64,000 nucleotides of DNA from Ehretia macrophylla. Lineage: Eukaryota > Streptophyta > Magnoliopsida > Boraginales > Ehretiaceae. The stretch lies in NCBI GenBank assembly GCA_037974665.1, contig CM075768.1:6473501-6537500 (forward strand), written 5' to 3'. The notes under the pieces were generated by a model. That model ran no database searches and was not told the origin of the DNA. It saw nothing but the letters and a program-made list of their open reading frames with translations. Positions 1 through 11,552 of this stretch are shown one piece after another. The translations under genes and the position numbers were made by a program. Each line of letters opens with the position of its first letter. Position 1 is the stretch's first letter.

Positions 1-1567
1 ACCATTAGAATGTTAATTTGAAGTTATATTATTGCTCAGTTCATGCCAAGGATCGATTATATATATTCTTATAAGATTTGAACCGTTGTAGCATAATTTT
101 TTATTTTCGAGTATTTAAAGTTGATAGTTTGGCTATTTATTGATTATTTTGAGTTGTAGTGATTGGAATCGATTGCCGTCGATTTGTAAAAGTTTGTTAA
201 TTACGTGGTAGCGCTGTTGTAATGCCGAATTTTTGATTGCGATATTGGTGTGAAAGTCCAGAAATTTCAGCTTTGACGCATTAGGGTTTTAGGGTTGTTG
301 GACTTGATTTGGATGTGTTTTGGTTGGTTTCCGAGAGGGCTAATGTAGTTGATTGAATGGGTGAGTGATAGAAACTGATTTGGAGTTGTTTGGATTAATA
401 GAATGTAAGATATGATTATTTGAAGTTTAGGCTGTCTTTCTTTAAAGTATTGAATTATGCCTTTAGTTGATTGGGTGGTATTTGAGTGATTGAATTGTAA
501 GTTGTTAATGGTTAGACTAGGGTTTGATTGTGTGTTTAATACATGTTAAGTTGGATGGCCTACTTTGTCATCTAACTTAGTTATTTGTTGTTTAATTGAT
601 TACTTGATGTTATATTGATGAAAATATGATTATTGATGAACCGGGAGATAGTCAACGGAAAAGGTTGTCATCCTGTGATATGAATGTTTATTTTATTGCT
701 GAGTCTTTGTATGTATGTGCCACCTCTTGGGCAGCATTGGGCTGCCGGGTTCATAACGGCATGACTACTAGAGGCTACCCTTATCTCGCATGGGGGGAGA
801 TGCCATGGAGGGCAGGGCTAGTGAGGTACCTCGGGTGTGTATGTCATGGGGGTGATAAGAAGTTGGTTGAGATCGTGATGGAGTTTGGAGCTATACCAAC
901 TAGAGTATCTGTTATTGATTGGTCATTATAGTTATGTGTTTATATTGTTATTGATGTTTATTGTGTGTTTACTGCTCAAAGGATCATTTCCAAGGAGTAT
1001 AGTAAATACTGTTAGAGATTTATCAGATTCTCACTGGGCTTGTTTTATATAAACTCACTCTCAATTATTGCATGCTTACAGGTGTTGTTGAGCAAGACTA
1101 CGGGTACGTGCCTCTTGAAGAGGAAAATGTGCTTTTCGTGGATGAGTCTTATGTGCAGGAGTCATTGCCATGAGATTGCTTGTAGTTGATGTGTTATGAT
1201 GTATTATAAACCTACTCTAACTTAAAGACTTATGTATGATGGTTTAGTAGTCTTTCTTTTGATCATGTTTAGATTACTAAGTTGGTCTATAATCTATTTT
1301 GAAATGTACGTATAGTTTATGTCTGAAGTTGGAACAGAGGCGTATAACTATGAACAGATTGTTGAAGGAATAATAATTGTATAATATGGTTATGTTGTAC
1401 GTTGCTAACTTAATTGAGGGGTTGATTGTTGTATGCTTGTGGAGTTTGGTTGTTTGGTACTTTAAGAGGTTGGTTTAGAGTCTCGGTGTCTTAATTACTA
1501 TCGTTATACTGCCGAAATTCCGTTGCGTCCTGACTGATTGTAGGTAGAGTCGAGTTGGGGCGTGACA
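1..1567 (+). mobile_element. LTR fragment of a large Ty3/gypsy family, cut by window edge
   Basis: This stretch aligns along its whole length with 17084-18687, the 3' two thirds of the solo LTR further right, and stops at the same terminus (GGGCGTGACA at 1558-1567). No primer-binding site follows the terminus, so it is a 3' LTR or a solo LTR; the left part lies outside the window. It carries a TATA-like run (TTTTATATAA near 1045) and, just after an AG, a 30-codon acidic reading frame (1081-1173). The 101-codon frame at 626-931 is not shared with the other copy and is probably chance. LTR size and layout suggest a Tekay-like chromovirus family, which is inference. Confidence 0.8.
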
Positions 1568-1885
1568 AGGTTATGGACCAATCATTGTGCCATAATCATT
1601 GGCCCAATGATTAGGCCATAATGGTCCTCTTTTGTGTTAATATTTGAATCATCTTCGTCGTTTTTTCCTATTTCAGGCCTAATTTTTCACCACAAACTTC
1701 ACATTTTCCACCATGAACATCACCTACGTCATAAAAAGTTACATAAGTTAATCATTTTTAGCATTACAACTAATAAAATCACTTTGTCAATAAATGTTAA
1801 AAATGACTAAATATGCAATCAATTAAGCACAAAAATCTCTAAAAATGTATGAAATAAAGTCCAAGATATATACATACATTAGACC
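1568..1885. other. Non-coding spacer with a strong palindrome
   Basis: No gene is visible. The notable feature is a nested inverted repeat at 1575-1627 with a perfect 19-bp core palindrome at 1594-1612. The rest is AT-rich sequence leading into the copia fragment and could be decayed leader sequence of that element. Confidence 0.5.
1575..1627. repeat. Nested inverted repeat / palindrome
   Basis: The core AATCATTGG-C-CCAATGATT is a perfect palindrome. Outer arms GGACCA (1575) and TGGTCC (1622) pair imperfectly around it, so the stretch could extrude as a hairpin. It lies 7 bp beyond the gypsy LTR terminus. Confidence 0.6.
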
Positions 1886-4080
1886 TTGGATCTAGTCTTA
1901 AAAGGGAACGACGTTAGGTTTGTGCTAATAGAAACTTGTCTTGGAGTCCTTGAGAATTTTGATAATCACAAGGCTGAGAAGAGATGGGCTTGGGCCAATG
2001 ACATGGTCATTAAGATAGTCTTGGAAGCCTTATCAGACACTTTACAGTATCAGTATGAGAAGATACCAGTGGCGTCATACTTGCTAACTTCTTTGAAGGT
2101 AGTTTGTGATATGATGACAACCAAAATAGAAGAAGGAACACCCATCAGGAAACATGTCCAAGAAGTGATGGGCCATCTTTATCTAGCTACTCTCATGGGA
2201 ACAAGGATTAGTCCTTAGAAAGAGGTAGATCTAGTCCTGGATAATCTTCCAAGAAGTTTCAACTAGATCAAGCTCATTCACATAAAGAGGCACTTGAATT
2301 TAGAATCACACCAGCTTGTGGCTATTCTAAAAAACTTGGAGGCACTAATGAGTGGAACAATGAGGATGAGGATGAGACCTTATAGGAGGCATAAGGGTTG
2401 CAAGCCCAAAAGAAAATGGTCCAAGTGTAAGGTTAGAGGACACTGGAGAAATGATTGCCCAAAGTACCTTGCTAATAGCAAGATAGATACTTCCTCAGTT
2501 TTTTACATTGAAACAGTTTTACTGGTTGATTCAACTGATTCTTGGATTGTAGATTCTGGAGTCAGTAATCATATCTGCAATTCATTGCAGGTGTTTCGGA
2601 CAATGCAAATGCTTAAGAAATGAGAGTTGGTACCGGAACAAAAGTATGAGCTACTATAGTGGGAGATGTTTATCTTAGTTTTAGTACCACTAGGGTATTA
2701 GTTTTGAACAATTGTTATTATGTTCTGAATTTTTCAAAGAATTTAATTTCGATTTTGTAACTTTTAAATAATAATTATGCAATTTATTTCCACTCTGGTG
2801 TAGATATGAGTAAAGATAGTAGCATAATTTATTCCAATAGTTTACAAAATAACTTGTTCTATTTATATCCTGAAACATCTTCATTGCACAACATAGAGTA
2901 TAATAATAATAAGAGAAAGATTTCATCAACCAATGATGCATATCTTTGGCACTTACGTTTGGGCCATATTAGCTCAAACAAGATTAGAAGGTTGATTAAG
3001 GATGGGCATCTAAGCTCATTAGATCTTGATTAGTTACCTTAGTGCGAATCGTGTCTTAAAGGAAAAATGACCAAGAGATCATCTTCTTGCAAAGGACACA
3101 AAGCTAGTGAAACATTAGAATTGGTGCACACTGATGAGTGTGATCTATAAGCACACTAGCTCGTGAAGGTTATGAGTACTTCATCATTTTTACATATGAT
3201 TACTCAAGATATGGATATATATTCCTAATGCAATGTAAATCAGTATCTTTGACAAGTTTAAAGAATTTAAGGCTGAAGCAGAGCGACAATTGGGAAAATA
3301 TATCAAAGCCATACGGTCTGATCGTAGTGGAGAATACGTTTTGGATGAGTTTTGGTAGTGCTTCACAGAACATGGGATAGTGACTCAACTAACCGCACTT
3401 GGGACTCCCCAACAGAATGGTGTAGCTGAGAGAAAAAATCGAACACTATTAGACATGGTAAAATCCATGATAAGTTATACCATGTCAGCCATATCATTTT
3501 GGGGATATGCACTAGAAATGGCAGCATATATTCTAAACTTAGTACCTTCCAAATCAGTAGCTAGAACACCATTGGAAATATGGACAGGCCGCAAACCTAG
3601 TTTGAGGCACCTCCATGTTTGGGGGGTTTGTTCAACTTATGCACTTAGTAGCATTGCTACGAAGTTGGAACCAAGATCAGAACAATGTTTTGTGAGCAAA
3701 AAGTGTTTATTAACACCCATGCTAGATACTTAGAAAATGATATATCAATCCACACATCGCCAGATTCTAAGATTGCTCTAGAAGAGATTCCTCATGGATC
3801 TCTAAATGCACCTACACCAAATGAGCAAATGAATGAACAATCTGTCATAACCAATACCCCGGAGCCTTGTCGTAGTGGGAAAATTGTCTGACAACCTGAT
3901 AGATACTACAGAGAGTCTTTTCCAACAGACTCCGCAGATCAGATTGTTGACCCCACTAGTTATGATGAAGCAATAATGGACGTTGATGCAAACCAATGGC
4001 ATCAAACAATGAAAACAAAATTAGAGTTCATGTACTATAATTAAGTCTGGGAACTTGTAGTTGAGGAGGGGTGCAAGCAA
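1886..4080 (+). mobile_element. Ty1/copia fossil fragment (gag to integrase)
   Basis: Copia gene order is seen on the plus strand. Parts are a gag helical region (about 1886-2218), a zinc-knuckle-like segment (about 2400-2465), an aspartic protease core with WIVDSG (near 2540), a GAG-pre-integrase segment with WHLRLGHI (near 2948) and integrase with the GTPQQNGVAERKNRT signature (near 3404), followed by its C-terminal region. Similarity fades at about 4080, around where reverse transcriptase would begin. It is old and has many breaks; no LTRs are recognised. The lineage is uncertain. It is not the other half of the copia at 14055-15590, because both contain gag and protease. Confidence 0.85.
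3380..3733 (+). pseudogene. Copia integrase core remnant
   Basis: This is the catalytic-core end of a retroviral-type integrase of the fossil copia. The PQQNGVAERKNR stretch contains the conserved glutamate of the DDE triad, and the run to LHVWG is typical of plant copia integrases. It is a fossil without function here. Confidence 0.8.
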
Positions 4081-4548
4081 GTTGTAAGCCAACATACTAT
4101 ATCATGTCACTACACATACATATGTTGGATTCAAGATCTAAAAGATATGCATGGATACATAGCTATGGCCGAAACTAGGCAAGGCATATTTCAAAAATTT
4201 CTAGCAAAGATCAACATGCATTCTTTCAAATATGTCCATAAACTAGCAAGCTAACATTATATATCAACTATATGTAATGAAATAGTAAGGTCCGTAGGTA
4301 TACCTTTCGTAGACAACTTGATAGGTGATGTAGCTCGGATTTGAAGCTATGGAGTCCTTCTAACTTGAAGGGTCTAGTTGGTCTACAAGCATCTAAAGCT
4401 CAACCTTCTACTTGAAGACAAAAGTGTGCTAGTAAATCTTCAAAGTAACAAGCTATGTGTATGTGGTGTTTTATCAAAAAACAAAAGCTTCTTGAAAACC
4501 TAGCAATGGCCGAGAATCTCAAAGTAACAAGCTATGTGTATGTGGTGT
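4081..4548. other. Unassigned segment with a 31-bp direct repeat, abutting the Tekay 5' LTR
   Basis: No coding potential is evident. The segment holds an exact 31-bp direct repeat (4441-4471 and 4520-4550), the second copy ending where similarity to the Tekay 3' LTR begins. It does not resemble the first about 550 bp of that 3' LTR, so it is either a different U3 region or unrelated DNA joined to the LTR. Confidence 0.55.
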
Positions 4549-4550
4549 TT
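4441..4550. repeat. Direct repeat, two 31-bp copies
   Basis: Identical copies lie at 4441-4471 and 4520-4550, separated by 48 bp. The position at the edge of LTR homology points to a rearrangement junction, for example slippage or end-joining repair. Confidence 0.85.
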
Positions 4551-6500
4551 CTCGAGAGCTTTTGCGCGCATTGGTGAGGGATTCATGACTCTTTTTGCAT
4601 ATCTAAAAATGTTGCTATTTTCTTGATTTGTTAAAAATGTTGTCTAATGCTATTGCAATGTTCAAATAAGCTTATATATGTTGTATTCATGTAGTAAAGA
4701 CCACATTTATGCTACTACTTCATATTTTAAACGGTAGAAATCGATGATTGATTCGTAGGGGTGAATAGTGACCAGATTTTTAGGGTTTTGTATAATTTTG
4801 CGTATTAGCTTGATCCATTGCTTCTAATAGATGCCTTAGGTGTTAATGAAAGTAGTCCAATAGCCCCGTACACTTGAATTGCTCCAAACTTGCATAAAAC
4901 GTGAAATAGCCGACTTTATAAAAGGGGTTTCGGGGTTAATGCTAATCTGGGTGGATTCGGACTTCACATTTGGTATTCTTAGGCTACCTAGGTGCTATAG
5001 AATCTTTGCCAACCCTTGTTTGAAGCCCAGTTGAGGTATCTGTAGTTCAAAGCTATAAGAGGAAAATTGGGGCTTTTGGGGTAATTGCGAGCAATTGCAC
5101 GTGTATGAGGGTTGTAAGGGTGCCTTAGGGGTTAATTAGAAGATTGGTATAACTTCCCCTTGAATTTTAAACATTAACTTTGATTTGGAAGGAAAATAGC
5201 TTGAATAATAAAGGGGTTAAGGTGTAAATTCAGTTGTTTCTCACTTATAAGACTATGGCATGACTCCTTGTGTGTTTAAATGTGGTTTGTCGTTGTTTTG
5301 GAGCTTTTGGTATAGTTTTATGCTTATCTTGAATATGCTCCTTTGTAAAATTACTTAATTACATGTATAAATTGCTTCTATTCTAACTGTTTCGTGTTCA
5401 ACCTACTTTGTTGATCCTCATATGTGATATTACTTATATTGTTGCTATTGTCTTGCCATTGTTAAGTGTATTGCATAGTGGTTGCACAACCATAGTGTCA
5501 GGGGCGGATGTGTTGAATATCGGCTGAGCAGCAGAGGGCTTGCCAGTGGATATTCAAACTTCGTGCCCTAGTCCCTCATTCGCCTGATCCAGAGATTGTC
5601 AGGGGATGTTGGGTCGTAGGATTATCGGGGTACATCCGGAGTACACCCATTGGAGTGTTTGGGGTTATGCCGGCTTATCGTGATCGTGATTATGGTTCGT
5701 GGATCGTGTTCGTGGATTGAAGAATTGGAGTGTTGGGGTTAAGTGAAATGTATCCTTTTTAATGTGTGGTATTTGATCTTTAACATTCTTGATTAATTTC
5801 ATTTCTATTAATGTTCAAATGTATTACTTGTTGCATTGCATGCCCCAGGAGACCTTATCCCTCACTGGGCAAAAGTGGTTGCTCATACCTCGATATTATG
5901 TTTCAGGAAGTGCTGAAGGTGATCCCCAGCTAGTTGAGGTGGTAGTGGAAGAGGAAGAAGTGCAGGCTGAGCCTTTGCCCTAGTAGCTGTATATTTGTTG
6001 TCTGAGGTGGATGTGTTTTCTTGTTGCTATATGGCGCACTTGTATTACTATACTATGATCTATTTTGTGGCCTATGGGCTATGTATATGCTTTGTAGTTG
6101 CAAGTCAAAGATAGTTGGTTGTAGTAAGTGTAGTAATTCTATGGCTTGTAATAATTTTTAATTTCTTCTTTTAGTTTTTGCATGCTTGGGGGTATATGTT
6201 TAGATGTATGTTTGGTTTCAACTTCTAAGATTGTTCTAATTTATCATAGAATGGCATGTTAAAAAGGTTTAATGAAAAGTTAAGCTGGGTGCATGCGTGT
6301 GTGGATTTGAGCTATTGTATATTTCATGGCTTGGATGGCCTTGAACCTTTGAACTTTAATTATACAAGCTTGTCTTTGTATATTGTGGCTATTTTGAGCA
6401 TTTACAGGTTTCAAAAAAATGTTTGCGGTACAGAAGAAACTCTGTCCGTTTATCGGGTCCAGACTTAACCTTTAGCGTGGGGTTGGGTCAGGGCGTTACA
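4549..6500 (+). repeat. Tekay 5' LTR (alignable part)
   Basis: It aligns with 12104-14054 and ends GGGCGTTACA immediately before the primer-binding site. A short acidic reading frame (5907-5983) that follows TTTCAG is kept in the other LTR. The upstream limit of this LTR is uncertain because the sequence left of 4549 does not match the 3' LTR. Confidence 0.88.
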
Positions 6501-6506
6501 TTTAGG

Positions 6507-6518
6507 TGGTATCAGAGC
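6507..6518 (+). promoter_or_regulatory. Primer-binding site, initiator tRNA-Met type
   Basis: TGGTATCAGAGC begins 7 bases after the LTR end and is the usual complement to the 3' end of plant initiator tRNA-Met used to prime minus-strand synthesis. Confidence 0.92.
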
Positions 6519-6859
6519 TTACATAATGCATGAAGCCAGGTTAAATTTCTCAGTCTATGGGTAGAGGTTTGTTAAGTTATTTTGTGATTGCATGAATTTG
6601 TAGTTCTTTAATTTGCCTAAGTGGAATTTGAATTGGAAATGAACATGCTAGCATGACAATGGAATGTGAAAGGTCTTTAAGAGTTAATGTTTGAAAGTGA
6701 AAAGTCTAGAATGTCAAGCATGATTAAGTGACTATGAATTTCTTGTATGTGAATATTCTTCTAATGTAATATGTGACTTACGTGGATTCATTTGAACTTC
6801 TTCTTATGTGCTTTACCTGTAATTTATGTAAATGCCTATCATAATACTTTGCATTCTAG

Positions 6860-8050
6860 TTGCTTGAGATGAGGAGAAGGGGCAGACCGGGGAGAGAGCC
6901 AAAAGAAGCTCCTAGGCAGGATGTACTAGGAGAAGGTGAAGGTGTAGCAGAGAATGCACCACCACAGGGACCAGAACCCAACACTGCACAGATTCTGGCT
7001 ACTATGGCTACTGCTATGAATACCATTGCCCAGTTCGTAACTCAGCAAGGTCAGTCAGGGGCTGCCAGAGGTAATCAGGCTGCCAGAGCCAAAGGTAGTG
7101 GTGCTACTGGAGTTAATTTGTATGACAGATTTTTACACCATAGGGCCTACAGCTTCTTCGGAGAACCTGATGATATGAAGGCTGAATTGTGGTTGAGGAA
7201 GTTTAAAAGGGTGGCTGCAATTCTCGAGTGCAGTGATGAGAGAAAAATTACTTATGCCACATTTCTTCTAGAGGGTGACGCCGAGGAGTGGTGGCGTACT
7301 ATTAGTGAGAAATGGGAAGCTGAGACAGTTCAACATTCGTGGGTTGACTTCGTCCGAGAATTTCGAGATAAATATATATCAGTGGTTACCCGTGAGAGAC
7401 GTCAAGCAGAGTTCATAGCTTTGAAGCAGGGGAATATGACAGTAGATCAATACGAGGCTGCTTTTATTAGGCTTTCCCGCTATGTGCCGGCTTTGGTACA
7501 ACCTGAGGACATGAAAATGAAGAGATTCATTATGGGATTGAGGAATGATATTATGCTAAATCTGTCTGCGAATGATTACCTTAATTATGTTGTAGTGGTT
7601 AGAGTCGCCTCGAGGTATGAAAAACGCAAGGCAGATGTGTTGGTAAAGACTAGTCAATCGAGTAAGCGACAGTTCCAGTCTCAGAGTCAAGGGTACCAGA
7701 GGCAGACTATTCCAGTTGGGTAGAGTCCACAACCGAGGCAGACGCAGAGTTATACAGGTCCTGTTCAGACTCAGTCGCGACCAACTCAGATTCAAAGTCA
7801 GGGGCAAACCCGATCAGTAGTGGTTTGTTCTCAGCAAGGTAGTTCAGCTACTTCTTCTCACAGAGCTCCTACAGGAGGCACTGCTGCAAGACGTCACCAG
7901 CAGTGCAGCTTCTGTCAATGCCAGGGTCATACTGAGTAGAATTGTTGGAAGAGATTTGGCCGATGTACCGGATGTGGCAGTGATCAACACAGGGTTAGAG
8001 ACTGTCAGAAATTCAAGAATACTAGAGGTCAGACATCTGGTCAAGGCAAT
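6860..8050 (+). pseudogene. Tekay gag remnant (capsid and zinc knuckle)
   Basis: The segment has a basic, proline-rich start, then a retrotransposon gag capsid region (FFGEPDDMKAELWLRKFKRV near 7155, GDAEEWWRT near 7275), a glutamine/serine-rich linker and a CCHC-type cysteine cluster (CSFCQCQGHTE near 7905, CTGCGSDQHRVRDC near 7965). In this family gag forms the virus-like particle. It is a fossil. Confidence 0.88.
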
Positions 8051-8149
8051 CAGACCACAACACCAGTACCACGGGGTCAGGCCCGAGTATTTGCCTTAGA
8101 TGCAGAGGAGCTTCCAGATACGACCGCTGTGGTAGAAGGTACTTTCTTC

Positions 8150-9250
8150 TTAATGATCAATCAGTTAAAGTTTTAATTGATTCTGGGGCTTCGCATTCAT
8201 TTATTATACCTATATGTGCACTAAATGCTAAGTTGAAACATGATAAACTGTTGCATGATATTGTGGTTTATACACCTATGGGGCCGAAGTTTGTCACCAA
8301 ATCTATTTGCAAGGCATGTAATATTTTTATTCAAGGTCGTGTTTTTCCCGCCGCTTTAATTATTCTACCTTTCCACGACTTTGAAATTATATTAGGGACG
8401 GACTGGTTAGGTAAATATTATGCCCAACTTGATTGTAGAAAGAAGATTGTGAAACTAGAAATGCCCGACAAGCCCGTACTTGAAATAGTTGGTAGTGGAA
8501 AATCTACGGGAACTCCTATCATATCTTCTATTAAAGCATAAAAAATGTTAGATAAGGGTTGTGAGGCTTACTTTGCTTATTTGATTAATCAACCTGGTGA
8601 TCAATTGAAACTGAATGATGTACCTATCGTGAAAGAGTTTCCGGGGTGTTTCCTGAGGAGTTACCTAGTTTACCACCTGATAGAGAGATAGAGTTTGTGA
8701 TCGACTTATTACCAGGGGCTACGCCTATCCCTAGGACTCCGTATAGAATGGCTCCACTTGAGTTACAAGAATTGAAAATTCAGTTGCAGGGTTTACTTGA
8801 GAAGGGATTCATTCAACCAAGTTCTTCACCTTGGGGTGCACCGGTCTTGTTTGTTAAAAAGAAAGACGGATCTCTTTGGTTATACATTGATTATCGGGGT
8901 CTTAATCAGATAACTATCAAAAAAATTATTAATTTCCTTTATTGAGGAATTATTTGATCAGCTGCAAGGTGCCAGGGTATTTTTTAAATTCAATCTGAGG
9001 CAGGGCTATTATCAGTTAAGGATTAAGTCTGATGATGTTCCCAAAACTGCTTTCAGAACTCAGTATGGTCAATATGAGTTTGTTGTTCTGCCATTTGGGT
9101 TAACTAATGCTCCTGCCGCATTTATGGATTTGATGCAGAGAGTATTCCGCCTATATCTGGATCAGTTTGTGGTTATTTTCATTGATGATATCCTTGTATA
9201 TTCTAAATCTGAGGCTGAACATGAACAACATCTCAGGATTGTATTGCAGA
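8150..9250 (+). pseudogene. Tekay protease and reverse transcriptase remnant
   Basis: The aspartic protease core LIDSGASHSFI is near 8175, with the second conserved stretch ILGTDWL near 8390. Reverse transcriptase follows, with the substrate-binding region [16 protein letters not shown] near 8825 and the YxDD-type box FIDDILVYS near 9178. Motif order is standard for Ty3/gypsy pol. It is a fossil. Confidence 0.9.
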
Positions 9251-9549
9251 CTCTTCAAGAGCATAAATTGTTTGCGAAGTTCAGTAAGTGTGAGTTCTGG
9301 TTAAGGCAAGTTACTTTTCTGGGCCATATTATTTCTCATGATGGAATTTCTGTTGATCCAGCAAAGATTGAGGTTGTCATGGCATGGAAACGGCCGAAGA
9401 CTGTTACAGAAATTCGCAGTTTTCTGGGTTTAGCGGGTTATTACAGAAGGTTTGTCAAGGATTTCTCTAAAATTGCTGGACCTTTGACTCAGCTCACTCG
9501 AAAGAAAACTGTATTTGACTGGAATGAGAAGTGTGAGGCTAGCTTTTAG

Positions 9550-11501
9550 GAATTGAAGAAGAGATTAACCACAGCTCCTATTCTTGCTTTACCTGAGAGT
9601 ATTGACAATCTGGTAATCTATAGTAATGCTTCTAAGGAAGTTTTGGGTTGTGTATTGATGCATAATGGAAAAGTTATTGCCTATGCTTCTAGAAAATTGA
9701 AACCTTATGAGCTTAACTACCCGACGCATGACATTGAGCTTGCAGCTATCATCTTTGCATTAAAGAAATGGCATCACTATCTTTGGGGTAATAAATTTGA
9801 AATCTTTATTGATCACAAGAGTCTGAAATATCTCTTTTCTCAAAAAGAGTTGAATATGAGGAAGAGGCGTTGGTTGGAGTTGCTTGAGGATTATAATTGT
9901 ACTATCAATTATCTGCCAGGTAAGGCTAATATTGTTACTGATGCTTTAAGCCGAAAGGCTACAATTGTCAGTTTAATCATAAAAAAAATTGGGAATTCAT
10001 GGAGGAATTGTGTTTATGAAGGCCCAACACTTCAGATTCTAGTATTCAATTTGCAAGTTTGCATATTCAATCTCTTTTGTTATCTAGGATTAGAGAGGCT
10101 CAGCAGGCTGATCTGCAATTGATGGAAATCTTAGAAAAGTCAAAAGGGGGAGAGTCGGATTTCAAATTGCATGATGATGGTCTTCTTAAATTCAAAGGCA
10201 GGATTTGTATTCTTTCTGAGCCAGCTTTAAAAAAAGAAATTCTTGCGGAGGCTCATAATTCTAAGTATACTATCCATCCAAGTAGCACTAAGATGTACAG
10301 GGATCTGAAACAGAACTATTGGTGGAACAACATGAAAAGAGAGATTGCTGACTATGTTACTAGATGTCTCACATGTCAGAAAGTTAAAGCTGAACATTAG
10401 AGACCGACAGGGTTATTACAGCCATTGGCCATTCCTGTTTCGAAATGGGACCACATTACCATGGATTTCATGTCAGATTTACCGCGGTCTTCGAGAGGAC
10501 ATGATTCAGTCTGGGTTGTTGTGGATAGATTGACCAAAACCTCTCATTTTATTGCTACAAAGAAAACTAAATCTCTTGACAAGTTGGCTGAAATTTATGT
10601 TGAGAATATTGTTAGACTTCATGGGATTCCAAGAGTATTATGTCAGACAGAGATCCCAAATTCACATCTCAGCTCTAGTAGAAGATTCAAAAAGCTTTGG
10701 GCACGGCATTGAGCTTCAGTACCTCTCATCATCCTCAAACTGATGGACAATCTGAAAGAGCTATTCTAATATTTGAGGATATGCTCCGAGTGTACATTCT
10801 GGACTTCGGTAAGAGTTGGGAGAAATACTTACCTCTTGCAGAATTTGCTTATAACAACAGTTATCAAGCTACTATCGGTATGGCACCATATGAAGCTTTG
10901 TATAGACGTAAATATAGATCTCCTTTATATTGGGATGAGGTTGGAGAGTTGAAATCTATTGATCCTACTCATAGCCAGAGATGAAAAAATGATTGATAAT
11001 GTTCAGCTTATCAGAAAAAGAATGCTTACAGCACAGAGTCGGTAAAAGTGTTATGCAGATAGACGCCATCGTGATCAGAAATTTGTCGTAGGAGATCGGG
11101 TATTTCTGAAAATTTCTCCTCGCAAGGGCTTGATTTGGCATGGCAAGGGAGGTAAACTCAGTCCTTGTTACGTGGGACCATTTTAAGTAATTGAAACTGT
11201 TGGTGAATTGGCTTATCGACTAGCTTTGCCTTTTAGCCTGTGCAGAATTCATGATGTCTTCCATGTTTCTATGCTTCGGAAGTATCAGCCAGATCATTCT
11301 CATGTTCTTGAGCCCGAGCCACTAGAGATCAGTGAAACTTTGACCTACACGGAGAAACCCCTTCGAATTGTTGATTGGAAAGTTCAGGAGCTGAGAACTA
11401 AAAGCATTCTGATTGTTAAAGTTCTGTGGGATCATCACAGGTTAGAGGATGCTACGTGGGAGAGAGATGATCAGATACGGGATCGCTATCCAGCGTTATT
11501 C
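9550..11501 (+). pseudogene. Tekay RNase H, integrase and chromodomain remnant
   Basis: RNase H is recognised by [20 protein letters not shown] near 9610 and [11 protein letters not shown] near 9805. Integrase has the HHCC zinc-binding domain (CLTCQKVKAEH ends near 10400) and core motifs ITMDFMSDLP near 10455 and HHPQTDGQSER near 10727. A chromodomain lies at 11346-11501 (VLWDHHRLEDATWE), the module chromoviruses use to target chromatin. It is a fossil. Confidence 0.9.
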
Positions 11502-11537
11502 ACCGAATCATGTAATAATTGCGTGGACACAATTAGT

Positions 11538-11550
11538 TTAAGGGGGAGAT
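11538..11550 (+). promoter_or_regulatory. Polypurine tract of the Tekay element
   Basis: AAGGGGGAGA-type purine run directly before the TG start of the 3' LTR, the expected plus-strand primer. Confidence 0.8.
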
Positions 11551-11552
11551 GA

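Noticed and set aside
626-931. 101-codon frame in the left LTR
   Set aside because: The homologous LTR at 16251-18687 does not keep this frame, and no domain is seen.
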